Source: Campanula takesimana
Taxonomy: Eukaryota; Streptophyta; Magnoliopsida; Asterales; Campanulaceae
Reading direction: 5' to 3'
DNA: 64,000 bases
Assembly: GCA_026119855.1 (NCBI GenBank)
Contig: JAOWBW010000301.1
Location: forward strand, 124,001 to 188,000
The notes beneath the pieces were generated by a model. That model was not told the DNA's origin and did no database searches. It saw nothing but the letters and a program-made list of their open reading frames with translations. How positions within the stretch are numbered: the stretch's first letter is position 1; the number at the start of each line of letters is the position of its first letter. The position numbers were made by a program, and so were the translations under genes. This document shows, piece by piece, positions 54,302-64,000 of this stretch.

Positions 54302-56669
54302 ATGGCAAACTCAAACACCCATATGATGCAAACATCCAACTCGAATCATTTACCGATTCTGGATGAAGATAGTTTTATCATTTGGAAAGATAGGATGATG
54401 AAACACATGATTTCATGTAATCGTAGACTATGGACCGCGGTTAAGGATGGACCATATACTCCTATGAAAGCTAATCCACATGCAGGAACTGCTAGAGAAC
54501 CGGCTGAAATAAGAAAGATGGAAAGTGAGTGGACTGATGCTGACCGCAACAATGTGGAATTTGATGGAAAAGAAATGTCTATGCTTGTCTCGCTATTGAC
54601 GTAAGGACTCATTCAAAGGTGCTGCACTGCACAACTGCAAAGGCAACTTGGGATGCAATAGTTGACTTTCTGGAAGGAGATTCAGATACTAAGAAGAACC
54701 GCCTCTATTAAAAGAGAAGACTCTTTGACTATTTTGTTAAAGATCCTAAGGAATCTCTTCGTCAATGCTATGTTGTTAATGTTTGTTTTTCTCTTGGACA
54801 TGTCCATTCTTACACATATTTAAACATGAGATTCATGCAAGCACTTGGTAGCAAATGGCTGATCAAAACTACGAATATTGAGGACAATAAAGACCTTGAA
54901 TCCCTTGATCTTCGTCACTTATATGCCATGCTGAAGGTTTTTGAATTCAAGCTTGAAGAGGTCCATAAAACCGAGAACAGATTTAAGACCCTCTCTCTAG
55001 CCGCATTCAATAATACCTCGTCTCCAGTTTACAATCCAGACCATCATCAAACCGCACCTCATCTCTACTTGCAAACTGCACCTCCAGATCAGACCGCACC
55101 TAGATTCAATCCTCCAACCGCACCTTCTGATTATTATCAACAGTCTCATCAACCCTATCCTCAATCTCATCAATCTTATCAACAGTCTCATCATTCCTAC
55201 ACTCCTCCTCAAAGTTCTTATTCTCAGAGTGTAGCAACTCAATCTTCATGCTCTAGTCAAGTTGATTTTAATGATATGGGTGATGAAGAATTTGATTTAT
55301 ATGTGAAGAAATACACCAAGTTAAGGAAGAATAACATATCTCAATTTCCATCCCCCAAAGGACCTGCAAAGTTTGTCCCTCCAACCAGATTCAACAAAAC
55401 TGCAGATCCTAAGAAAAGGGATGACCTAGTTTGTTATAACTGCAGACAACCAGGTCACTTTGTTCAAGTTGTCCCAAACCGCGATATGAAGCTGCACCAG
55501 CAAAGAAACCATTCAACAAGAAGTTTGTCAAGAGAAGAGGAATGGTAGCTGACCAAGGGGATCAACCGCTGACATGGATGGGATCTGATTCAGATGAAAG
55601 CGATGATGAAGATGAAATTACAAATCTCTGCCCCATGGGATTTGAAGAAAAGCTTCAAATTGACGAAAGCCTTACACTGCTAAATCAACAAATGAAGTCA
55701 GTTTCACCAAGGACTTCTGAGGCAAGATCAAGCAAAGCTCCTACAACACCAAACTGCTATCCTGAGGTTCAAGCAGACCAAAGCCATGATGACCAGGTAT
55801 TAGAACGTGCTAATATTATTTGTCAACAACATACTGTGCTTAAAAAGGCATATAAACTAATGGTTGCGGAACTTGAAGATTCCCAAAGAGAATGCAAGTC
55901 CCACAAGGAGGAAATTGAGAAACTCAAGTTCCAAATTGCTGGGATATCATTAATTGAGGAAGAAAACCGCTATCTGAAGGATAGAGCTGAGGCACTTCTC
56001 ACCCAAATCCATGATCTTACTGTACAAAGGGATGACCTTCAAAAGGTAACCGATGTATGAACTAAGTCTAATGTCACCGTGGAACAAATCCTAAATTCAC
56101 AAATTCCTACTTTGGATAAAAGTGGATTGGGGTTTAAAACCGATGATGGGTGCAAGTGTCCTTGTCTTTGTGCCGAAGGTGGTGTGTTACCAAATGAACA
56201 AACCAAAGAAACTCCTAAGGTGAATCATGCTAGTAAAAAGGGCTCAAAACAAGAAATTAAGAAGCAAAACTATTTCTTTGAGTATCCTAAAAACCAGACT
56301 GGGAGAGATTCAAAGTGGAAAGAGAAATCCACAGCGGCTGAGGCAACCAAGGAAGTATTGAGTGATGAAACCGCTCCTAGTCGGTTTAAGGAAATTCCTA
56401 TCATATTTCCTAAAGCCGCACCTAAGAGGAAGGTTGAGCTCAAGAAGGTAATCTTTGTCAAAGCCAAAACCACTGACCCAGTAAAGCATGAGAAACCGAA
56501 GGTCAGTAAAGGATTTGTAAAACCGCAACCTAAACCGGGATTTATTCATTGTGCTATTTGTGCCGAGTATGGTCATAGTGCTGGTCATTGTCATTTAAGG
56601 TTCACACCCAATGCCAAGGGACGTAAAAATCCTAAGGTCAAACAGGTGTGGGTCCCAAAAAGCTGCTAA
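54302..56669 (+). pseudogene. Copia D gag (SIRE-like), frameshifted
   Basis: Pieces at 54302-54604, 54826-55548, 55542-56060 and 56079-56669 are collinear with E gag. Visible: N-terminal DUF4219/UBN2-type region (DSFIIWKDRMMKHMIS), a Gln/Pro/His/Ser-rich insert of about 60 residues that E lacks (QQSHQPYPQSHQ region), zinc knuckle CYNCRQPGHFVQVV with the last Cys lost, a coiled-coil stretch (55790-56040) and a second knuckle CAICAEYGHSAGHC near 56550. The last frame ends QVWVPKSC-stop at 56667, inside the putative intron. Confidence 0.82.
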
Positions 56670-56722
56670 CCCTAGGACCCAAGGAATAAGGGGGACCAAA
56701 ATCTTTAATGTTTATTTTTTAG
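56646..56722 (+). other. Putative gag-pol intron of Copia D, 77 nt
   Basis: Donor CAG|GTGTGG and acceptor TTTATTTTTTAG|A flank a T-rich 3' end. Removal joins the last complete gag codon (CAG) to ATT TTA TGC TTC ATG GCT in the protease frame. The gag stop lies inside. Confidence 0.55.
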
Positions 56723-57855
56723 ATTTTATGCTTCATGGCTGGTAGTTCAAAGAAGAAGAAGGATCTTTGGTACTTGGACAGTGGTTGCTCACGACACATG
56801 ACCGGAGATAATGAACTTCTTTGTGATACCATTTCAATGAAAGGCCCCCCAGTAGTGTTTGGTAACAACAAGAAAGGAGAAACAGTAGGATATGGAGCAA
56901 TCAAATGAGGAAAGGTGACTATTGAAAATGTGTCACTAGTAGAAGGACTCAAACACAACCTTCTCTCCATATCTCATTTTTGTGATAAAGGAATGAACTG
57001 CAACTTCACCTCAACGAATTGTTTCATTAAAGATGCAACTTCCGGAGTTACACTACTGACTGGCAACAGAACAGGTGATGTATATATGATAGATTTGAGT
57101 AATATTGTTTCTATTGCTGACCTCTGTTTTGTAGCCAAAAATATTAGTGAAAGCAGCTGGTTATGGCATAAGCGGCTCAGCCACTTGAACTTCAAATATA
57201 TAGCAAAACTGTAAAGGGACGGTCTTGTCAAAGGACTACCCAAAGTGGCTGACCATCATGATAAGAAATGTAAAGCATGCCAGCTTGGTAAGCAGCCCAA
57301 ACAGTCATTTCCCAGCAAAACCGCGCCTTCAACGAACCGCTGCTTACAACTGCTTCACATTTTGATCTATTTGGACGTGTCCCGACCGCCAGTATATGAG
57401 GAAACCGCTATACCTTGGTGGTTGTTGATGATTATTCAAGATATACATGGGTGGAAATGATGGCCTCAAAAGATGATACTTATGGCATCGTAATCGCTCT
57501 CTTTAGACAGCTCCAAACTCAGAAATTGGATGACATCGTTGCTGTACATTCAGATAATGGAACCGATTTTACAAATAATGGTGTTGCCTAATATTATGAT
57601 GATTATGGAATTGATCACAACTTATCTGCCGCCGGGGTCCCACAACAAAATGGAGTAGTGGAACGAAAGAATAGGACTTTGATTGAAGCCGGGAAGACCA
57701 TGATTGCAGAAGCCAAGCTTCCAAAGTACTTCTGGGTTGAAGCAGTCAATACAGCTTGTTTCACCCAGAACCGCTCCCTCATCATCAATGTCCACAACAA
57801 AACTCTGTATGAATTGTGGAGAGGCAGATCACCCAATATTGCCTTCCAAACAAGT
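56723..57855 (+). pseudogene. Copia D protease and integrase, truncated
   Basis: Protease DLWYLDSGCSRHMTGD (56765-56810), then VEGLKHNLLSISHFCDKG and the pre-integrase zinc region (SSWLWHKRLSHLNFKYIAKL ... CKACQLGKQPK). Integrase core: AVHSDNGTDF (second Asp) and GVVERKNRTLIEAGKTMIAE (Glu); the first Asp region is frameshifted near 57350. Stops at about 56906, 57212 and 57589. Sequence ends at about 57855 (SPNIAF), well before reverse transcriptase. Confidence 0.82.
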
Positions 57856-59213
57856 CTTTTTTACAAAAGTCTCACCATCTTAAATCTTTATGAAAGACAA
57901 ATCAAGTTATCTTTCATTCCATATCACATATGGAACACTTGAACCTATTTAGATGGAACTCAATTAGTGTAATCATAGCGGTTTCCAATGTATAACCCCA
58001 AAATGAATAATGGAAGATCAATTTGACTTTATCATCTAATGAACCATATCAAATAAGGTTCAATTCCTCTATTCAGACACATCATTCAAAATGGTGTTCT
58101 CGGTCGAGTTAATTGTGAAATAATTTCACAATCTTAAAGATGATTGTTAAATACTTGGTTCAATTATTCATCATCACGATCGAATCGGAATCTTTGAATA
58201 GTTTTGTCAAGTAGTACCAAAATACTCTTTTAGCATTGCTTACTTAATGGATCATATATATCAACATGTATTAGGTCTAATAAGATATTAGCCTTTTACT
58301 ACTCCTAGTAAAAGATGTCTTGGTCCAAGTAAATAAGATTTGCGTAACTCACATGATTCAAAATCATATAACTTTAAACTCCGTCCCATGGAATTTTAGA
58401 TATGCGTTTCTCATTTATTTGATCAAAACAATAATGCCTTAAGAATTTAAATATTTATGTTATAACCTTATTTACTATTTTGTACATTATACAATACAAT
58501 AAAGTAAATCATAATAAATAAAGCATTTTTCTTATTCTCAATACGAAATGAATATCCTTCATTATCTTATAACAAAATAATACTTTCTACTTAATAAATA
58601 AAGCCACTTCATAAGTGTTCTACGAAAAATGTTGCAACTCTTGCATCATTACCACTCGTAGATTAACTTTACTTTAAGTAGTCTTTCAATTTACTAACTC
58701 TTGCACATTATACAAATGTGGGATCAAATCCGGTATCCAATACCCAATAATTAAAATTAGAAAGATTAATCTTATAACATAAATGTCCGAAGTGGTAGTC
58801 TCACTACCATTCACTTTCTTTGATCATCCAGAATTTTGATTGCAATTTTAAATGGTCAATCCAATTGCCATGTTATCAAATTGCATTATTTAGAGTTATT
58901 ATTTTTGCCACAATTATTTCCTTTAGGTTTGACAACATTTGTCTTACCTTTATCTTTTTAATCCTCTTTCCTTTTAGAAATTCATTAAGTAAAAAAAACA
59001 AATTTTCGATTTAAATCATCATCTTTTCGCACTTTAGTTCAGATATTGAGAGCACAAACTGTACGGCCGAAACTAAGCCAAAAGGCATCCACAATTCTGT
59101 ACATCATTCAGAGATTTAGAGAACAGTTCATATGGCCGAAACTAAGCCAAAAGACATCCACATTTCCGTATAAATCTGTAGACTTGTTTCTAAATTCCAT
59201 GTCTCATCAATTT
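57856..59213 (-). mobile_element. El2-family Copia fragment (internal pol to leader)
   Basis: Collinear with el2 positions about 8225-10920 with shorter gaps: shared phrases include ATCTTAAATCTTTATGAAAG (57876) and GACTTTATCATCTAATGAAC (58023), and GGCCGAAACTAAGC in the leader part (59064, 59134). It carries the same decayed, stop-rich coding as el2. No LTR or primer site; it lies between truncated D and the start of E. Confidence 0.72.
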
Positions 59214-60755
59214 TGTTGGGTATGCTTATTATAAACCACTCCTATTACCTTAATTTGATTGATCCCATAACCTTATTTTACTCTTTGTGGACTTTAGGAT
59301 ATATTGTAAGAAGTACTTGTACTTCATTTAGAATAGTCCACTTTATAGTTGAATAGGCTTAGCAGATTAGGACTCAATTTTTCTAAGTCTGGAAAAATGA
59401 GGTAGGTCCATTGCCTACCACATGAAGACGCCTACCGCGGAACCAATGCTTGCCGCATATCCCAAGGTTACCTCATGCAATCCATCTTGCCGCATGGTTC
59501 CATCCTACCGCAAGTTAACTCTACCGCATGGAACCATGGTTGAAGAAACTCAAGTTTGTTCAAACTTAACCATGGTCACACGTGTGTCCTTACCTTGGTT
59601 AGTTTAGAACGTTGCAAAATTCAAATTTCAAATTTGAATACAACTGTCATTTTAGTACAGTTGGACTACCATGTCTCTGCAACAAAAGGACAACTCAGAC
59701 TGAGCTCCAATTAGAAATCAACAGCTCATTGTCCTCCAAACTTGCCCTCCAAGAATTCAAACGGCTAGTTTCTCCATCAAGGCTATACATAGACCTTGAA
59801 TTCTTCATTGAAGATAAGCTGAGATTCCAAGAGAGAAATTGTTGTTGAAATTCTTGGTGATTGAAGATCATACTCAAGATTTCCAGAATCCTTTGAATCT
59901 TCAAGCACTCAACCTTCAAGTCTTCAACAAATCTCCAGCAACCTTCAAGATCAAATCTCAAGCCTCTCAACACAAAATTCATTAGGCTCTAAAATCATAT
60001 AGATTTCAAAGAGCTCTTGATTCTTACACACACTCACCCCGATTGATCAATCACATAGATTGAATCATTAGGGATACACTGGTCTAAGTCTAGGATTGTT
60101 CTTCATAGAAAATAGGAGTTAATTCAGTTCTTCATCTTTGTAATCTGTACTCAAGAGAATTAATGCATCCTCCATTCAAAATCCAAGACTGACCATCTTG
60201 GTAAAGGACGTAGATCTTTTAACAGATCAAACCTTTCCAAATCATTGTGTCATTTACTTACTGCACTTTACCTTTCTGCAAATTTACTTTAAGTCTTGTT
60301 TATCTTGTTCATATTGTTCTTCACTTGTTCATATTAATCTTGTTTGTCTTTTAGTGTTTGATCTCGGATTTAAGAACAATTGTGAATTGTGTTTGTTTGT
60401 CTACCTCATTGCCTTAGCTAAATTCTGACTAACTTATCATTTGCCAAAAACCTCTAAGACACAAGTTTTCAATCTCTCAACCTACCTCACCCCTATCTAC
60501 CGCAGATTTGCCTACCGCAAACTCACCTACCGCATTCTCTGCCTACCGCATTATACTTATCAAAAACAACTCTTAACTTGTTTCAACGAAAACTTCCGCT
60601 GTGCATTTTATACTTGACCGCGTGGCATTTATCTACCGCAAAACTCAAGTGTAAGCATAAAGGTTGAATTTTGAAAAAGGGTTGAAATTTTAAATAGGCT
60701 ATTCACCCCCCCTCTAGCCTCTTTTCATACCCTTGTTGTGTCTCTGGGACCAACA
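59214..60755 (+). repeat. Copia E 5' LTR, 1542 bp
   Basis: TGTTGGG ... GACCAACA. TATACATA at 59784-59791. (C)TACCGCA words cluster at 59430-59535 and again at 60497-60645. Confidence 0.85.
59430..59791 (+). promoter_or_regulatory. Copia E promoter: TACCGC words and TATA box
   Basis: Five CTACCGC or TTGCCGC words upstream of TATACATA. D uses AACCGC in the same relative place. Confidence 0.45.
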
Positions 60756-60757
60756 AG

Positions 60758-60769
60758 TGGTATCAGAGC
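60758..60769 (+). promoter_or_regulatory. Copia E primer-binding site (tRNA-Met)
   Basis: TGGTATCAGAGC two bases after the LTR. Confidence 0.92.
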
Positions 60770-60826
60770 AAACACCTTTATAAAACTTCTGTTTTTCAAG
60801 CTTAACAGCTTGGGTGCCGATTCAAA

Positions 60827-63136
60827 ATGGCAAGTCAGAAAACTATGGCAACGGTTAACTTTACTCACGTTCCAGCGTTCGACGAAGATAATTTTGACGT
60901 ATGGAAGCACAGCATTCTAACTCAGTTCTACTCCATGGACGAGCAACTTGGTGATTGTCTTACCATTGGACCATACTTCCCAATGAAAGCTAATCCGGAT
61001 CCAGAAACCAATGGTGCAAATCCGACTATCAAGAAACCAAAGGCTGAATGGACCGATGAAGAGAAAAGACTGGTTGGAATGGATGTGAAAGCAAAAAGCA
61101 TACTTCTAAGTACCTTGAGTACGTCACAGCGTCGACAGATCATGGAATGTTCTATTGCAAAAGAACTTTGGGATGCAATTGAAGATTACATCGAAGGAGA
61201 TCAAGCTTGTAAGGAAAGCAAAAAGTTTGCAATTCAAAGAAGATTCAACAACTTTGCTAAGATCCCCGGTGAATCACTAAGAGCCACTTATGATCGTTAT
61301 TGTGAGATCATGAGTACTTATACAGCACTCGGAAAGAAGCTTACCAAGAAAGAAATCAATGTTAATTTTCTTGCCGCTCTTGGTTCGCAATATCTACACA
61401 AAGGAAACACTCTTGAAGATACCAAGCTACTAGATGACATGTCTCTCAGAAGCCTCTATGCCAACCTCAAAGTCTTTGATATCAAGCTTAACAACATTGC
61501 TGAAATGGAAGGAAAAACAAAGAGCTTATCGTTGGTTGCTCAAAAGGAAGAAGTGATCGAGGAAGAAGATCCAAAAATCTCCACATCAGATTTACTTGAT
61601 ATGGATGATGATGATTTTGCTATGTTCGTGAAAAGATTCCAAAAGTTCAGAAAGACAGCAAGACCCGGATCAACAAGCAAAGCTCCAACAAGGTTTTCAA
61701 GGAGCAGCCCTTCAAAGAAGAAAGAGAACTTCAACTTCTCCAAGAAGAAAGAAGATCTTGTTTGTTTTAATTGCAGGAAACCAGGTCACTTCGCATCAGA
61801 ATGTCCAATTCCCAAATATGAGTATATGAAGAAGAAAAGTAACTTTACTCCAAGGTATTCAAAGCAAAAGGGAATGATGGCTGAAGAAGACTCTACCTCA
61901 AAAGAGTTAGCTACTTGGATAGAGTCAGACTCTGATGAAAGTGATGAGGATTCTGAAGAAGGTCACATTTGTTTGGTCGTTCAGTCCGATGATGAGGATG
62001 ATAATAAAAGTCGTCGCTCACCAAATGCAAAACCTAAACGGATAAGTTATACGGCCGATGAACTTGCTGAAAAAGGATTCCTAACTCCGGTTCAAAAGAA
62101 TGGTGATCTTCTATTTTCAAGATGTGATGTTAGTGCAGCAAAGAAGGCTCTACTAAACCCCAAAGTGAAGGAAGTTCTGTCTACCACACCTCAAGTCAAG
62201 TTTGACATTTCCCCCGATGAACAAGAAAAGATGTTTGCAAAAGCTGAACACGTAATTAGTAAGTTTTCTGGCATGAAGGAAGCTTTAGCACTTTCAACTG
62301 AAGAAATTTCCCAGCTTAAGACGGAGAAATCTCTACTAAGATCTGAACTCACCCTCCTTAAAGAGCAGATCAAGAGCATGACTCCTCTTACTGATCAAAA
62401 CCGTTTCTTAGAAGAACAAAATGCTATATTTAAAGTTAAAAATGATGAATTGGTCGCTGAGATAAATGACTTGAAAAGGATCACTAATGAGTGGACCAAT
62501 TCTCGTGTCACTATGGAACAAATCTTAGAATCCCAAAAGCCTAGTGGTGATAAGGAAGGCTTAGGATTTCAAACTAATGACAACTTTAAATGTGCATCTT
62601 GTTGTGAAAGAGATGAGAAATTTACCCAGCAAACTTTGGAAAGGTCGAAGGCTAAACATCATGTTTCAAAGGGTGTAGGACAAGAACCAAAGAAGAAACT
62701 AGAGTTCAACTATGTCTACCCTAAGAAACAAACTGGCAAGGCAAAGATGAAAGGTATGGCCATGGATGAACCTACTGCAGAGGCTTCCTCTAGCAAGGTA
62801 GATGGTGCTCCCTACCGCATTATCCTGCCGCGAGGTCAATCGACCGCACCAAGGAAGATGGCGACCGCAAGGAAGCCCTCGACCGCAAGTGGCGGCAAGG
62901 CAGCAAAGTTCAAAAGGATGAATTTTGTTAAGGAGACCTCATCCATACCAGTAAATGATGTTGTGCTCAAGACTTCAACGAAGTTTGTTAAAACTCAGTT
63001 GGGTAGCTTCCACCATTGTTCCGTGTGTGATGGTTATGGTCATAAGGCTGCTGAATGTCTTTTGAGATTCACACCCAATCCCAGAAAGAGTAATCCTCCT
63101 TCTGTGAGGCAGGTGTGGGTCGTCAAAAGTTGCTAA
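60827..63136 (+). CDS. Copia E gag, SIRE-like, intact, 769 aa
   Basis: One uninterrupted frame. Residues 1-230: DUF4219/UBN2-type capsid region (FDEDNFDVWKHSILTQF, ELWDAIEDYIEG, LGKKLTKKEINVNFLAALGS). About 313-326: zinc knuckle CFNCRKPGHFASEC. About 355-405: acidic serine/aspartate tract. About 465-570: heptad-like coiled coil (EEISQLKTEKSLLRSELTLL). About 731-744: second CX2CX4HX4C, CSVCDGYGHKAAEC. It is far longer than typical Copia gags, as in SIRE elements. The start is the ATG 58 bases after the primer site; D's gag start aligns approximately. The stop at 63134 lies in a putative intron, so the last seven residues would be replaced by pol in a spliced product. Role: particle formation and RNA packaging in the cytoplasm. 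Confidence 0.88.
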   Translation: MASQKTMATVNFTHVPAFDEDNFDVWKHSILTQFYSMDEQLGDCLTIGPYFPMKANPDPETNGANPTIKKPKAEWTDEEKRLVGMDVKAKSILLSTLSTSQRRQIMECSIAKELWDAIEDYIEGDQACKESKKFAIQRRFNNFAKIPGESLRATYDRYCEIMSTYTALGKKLTKKEINVNFLAALGSQYLHKGNTLEDTKLLDDMSLRSLYANLKVFDIKLNNIAEMEGKTKSLSLVAQKEEVIEEEDPKISTSDLLDMDDDDFAMFVKRFQKFRKTARPGSTSKAPTRFSRSSPSKKKENFNFSKKKEDLVCFNCRKPGHFASECPIPKYEYMKKKSNFTPRYSKQKGMMAEEDSTSKELATWIESDSDESDEDSEEGHICLVVQSDDEDDNKSRRSPNAKPKRISYTADELAEKGFLTPVQKNGDLLFSRCDVSAAKKALLNPKVKEVLSTTPQVKFDISPDEQEKMFAKAEHVISKFSGMKEALALSTEEISQLKTEKSLLRSELTLLKEQIKSMTPLTDQNRFLEEQNAIFKVKNDELVAEINDLKRITNEWTNSRVTMEQILESQKPSGDKEGLGFQTNDNFKCASCCERDEKFTQQTLERSKAKHHVSKGVGQEPKKKLEFNYVYPKKQTGKAKMKGMAMDEPTAEASSSKVDGAPYRIILPRGQSTAPRKMATARKPSTASGGKAAKFKRMNFVKETSSIPVNDVVLKTSTKFVKTQLGSFHHCSVCDGYGHKAAECLLRFTPNPRKSNPPSVRQVWVVKSC

Positions 63137-63193
63137 CCCTTTGGACCCAAAAGAATAAAAAGGGGACCTTGTTCTTAAATATTTATTTTATAG
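63113..63193 (+). other. Putative gag-pol intron of Copia E, 81 nt
   Basis: CAG|GTGTGG donor at a codon boundary (codon 762), TTTATTTTATAG|G acceptor, candidate branch sites TGCTAAC (63131) and TTCTTAA (about 63172). Contains three in-frame stops (TAA, TAA, TAG). Removal fuses gag to GTT CTC TGC TTA ATG GCT of pol in frame. Confidence 0.6.
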
Positions 63194-63205
63194 GTTCTCT
63201 GCTTA

Positions 63206-64000
63206 ATGGCTGGACTCTCCAAGGATAGATCAAGTTTATGGTATCTCGATAGTGGCTGTTCAACGCACATGACCGGAGATATCAACTTATTGGAAGATGT
63301 CCGTGAAGAAAAAGGGCCATCAGTAACCTTCGGAGATAATAACAAAGGAAAGACTGTAGGATATGGAGTCATTCGTAAAGGAAAAATCACCATCCAAGAA
63401 GTCTCTCTAGTTATTGGACTACAACACAATCTACTCTCAATATCTCAGTTCTGCGACAAAGGATTGCAATGCCACTTCACTTCAAATTTCTGTCTCATCA
63501 AAGATGGCATATCCGGCGTCACTTTGCTCAAAGGGATTCGTAAGAAAAATGTTTATGTTGTTGATTTTAATTCATCTTGCATTTCTTCTAATCTCTGTTT
63601 TGTAGCAAAGAATGTTAGTGAAAATAGTTGGCTGTGGCATAAAAGACTAAGTCACTTAAACTTCAAGTATCTCTCCAAGATTGGTAGAGAAAATCTAGTT
63701 CGTGGTCTACCCAAAGTAGCTGATCACCACGATGAGAAGTGCACAGCATGTTAACTAGGCAAACAACCAAAAGCGTCTTTCTCCAGCAAGACGACACCTT
63801 CAACTTCTAGATGTTTGCAACTACTTCATATGGACCTGTTTGGACCTGTTTCTACCGCAAGTATTGGAGGAAATAGATATTCCTTAGTTGTGGTAGATGA
63901 CTACTCAAGATATACGTGGGTCGAGATGATGAGCTCCAAAGATGATTGTTATGACATTTTGACCGCACTCTTTAAACAGCTCCAAACACAAAAAGAAGAT
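63206..64000 (+). pseudogene. Copia E pol start: protease, pre-integrase, integrase core (partial, one nonsense codon)
   Basis: ATG at 63206 (or fusion from 63194). Protease LWYLDSGCSTHMTGD, then IGLQHNLLSISQFCDKG, pre-integrase zinc block SWLWHKRLSHLNFKYLSKIG ... CTAC, then TAA at 63752-63754 where D has CAA (Gln). The same frame continues LGKQPKASFSSKTTPSTSRC, LLHMDLFGPVSTASIGGN (first Asp) and VVVDDYSRYTWVEMM to the edge. A single C-to-T change accounts for the stop. Reverse transcriptase lies beyond the window. Confidence 0.85.

Larger units (their letters stand above)
23891..57855 (+). mobile_element. Copia D: SIRE-like element, split by element A and truncated
   Basis: D consists of 23891-25191 plus 54008-57855. 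Its LTR (about 1530 bp when joined) was hit by A, with duplication GTTGC at both borders. The primer site at 54239, decayed gag, protease and integrase follow, then the copy ends abruptly at about 57855 next to an el2-type fragment. It is a relative of Copia E at the right edge: LTR length, LTR ends, gag and protease are collinear. Confidence 0.88.
59214..64000 (+). mobile_element. Copia E: SIRE-like element, runs off right edge
   Basis: 5' LTR 59214-60755, primer site 60758-60769, intact gag and a pol frame with one nonsense codon before the window ends inside integrase. Closest relative here is D. Low coding damage suggests a recent insertion. Confidence 0.9.

Noticed and set aside
63134..63205. 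Stop-codon readthrough or frameshift between gag and pol in E
   Set aside because: Three stops lie in the path, and D has a different relative frame; the GT-AG segment explains both copies better, though D's decay leaves some doubt.

Overview
This window is a gene-poor, AT-rich plant heterochromatin-type segment made almost entirely of transposable elements. The evidence is direct: LTRs with TG...CA ends, primer-binding sites (PBS) matching plant initiator tRNA-Met and tRNA-Asp, Copia and Tat/Athila-type Gypsy proteins, a Stowaway-like MITE, a CACTA remnant and a piece of endogenous pararetrovirus. I recognise no ordinary host gene, tRNA, rRNA or CRISPR. The host is a flowering plant, probably a eudicot judging by base composition and element mix (inference).

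Left part, 1-2466: an open caulimovirid movement-protein frame (minus strand, runs off the left edge) with its tRNA-Met PBS and leader next to a (TA)n tract, a MITE set in that tract, a CACTA transposase remnant with an intact intron, and a DUF4283/zinc-knuckle remnant. From 2467 a plus-strand TNT1/Tork-like Copia (el1) is split by two minus-strand Copias: el2 (4827-13107, both LTRs) and el3 (13250 to about 19740, 5' LTR missing). El1's integrase frame reads across the el2 insertion.

Middle: an Athila-like element F (about 19740-23890) codes only gag and protease. At 23891 begins a SIRE-like Copia, D, whose 5' LTR was hit at 25192 by a giant Tat/Ogre-like Gypsy, A (25192-54002, 5-bp duplication GTTGC). 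A has LTRs of about 1.47 kb, a nucleocapsid-like ORF, several tandem arrays and no polymerase. Inside A lies B (33020-48977, minus strand, duplication GCGGC), another Tat-type element with decayed LTRs, and inside B a 3'-truncated Tat element C (35535-43028) that still shows gag, protease, reverse transcriptase, two RNase H domains and half an integrase. D resumes at 54008.

Right part: D's decayed gag-pol is cut at about 57855 and joined to an el2-family fragment. A younger relative, E (59214 to the right edge), has an uninterrupted 769-codon gag.

Main observations. (1) D and E both carry a GT-AG intron-like segment between gag and pol whose removal gives an exact codon-boundary gag-pol fusion in both copies, although its length differs (77 and 81 nt); unspliced RNA would stop just inside it. 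(2) Nine LTR families each carry their own GC-rich, often palindromic word cluster upstream of the TATA box. (3) The U5 side of the Tat-type LTRs holds 9-10 bp hairpins; B and C keep the geometry with compensatory stem changes. (4) A carries a 19-unit, 114-bp array with a four-unit higher-order period. The elements work as a community: A, F and el2 lack a usable polymerase and would have needed enzymes from relatives (inference).
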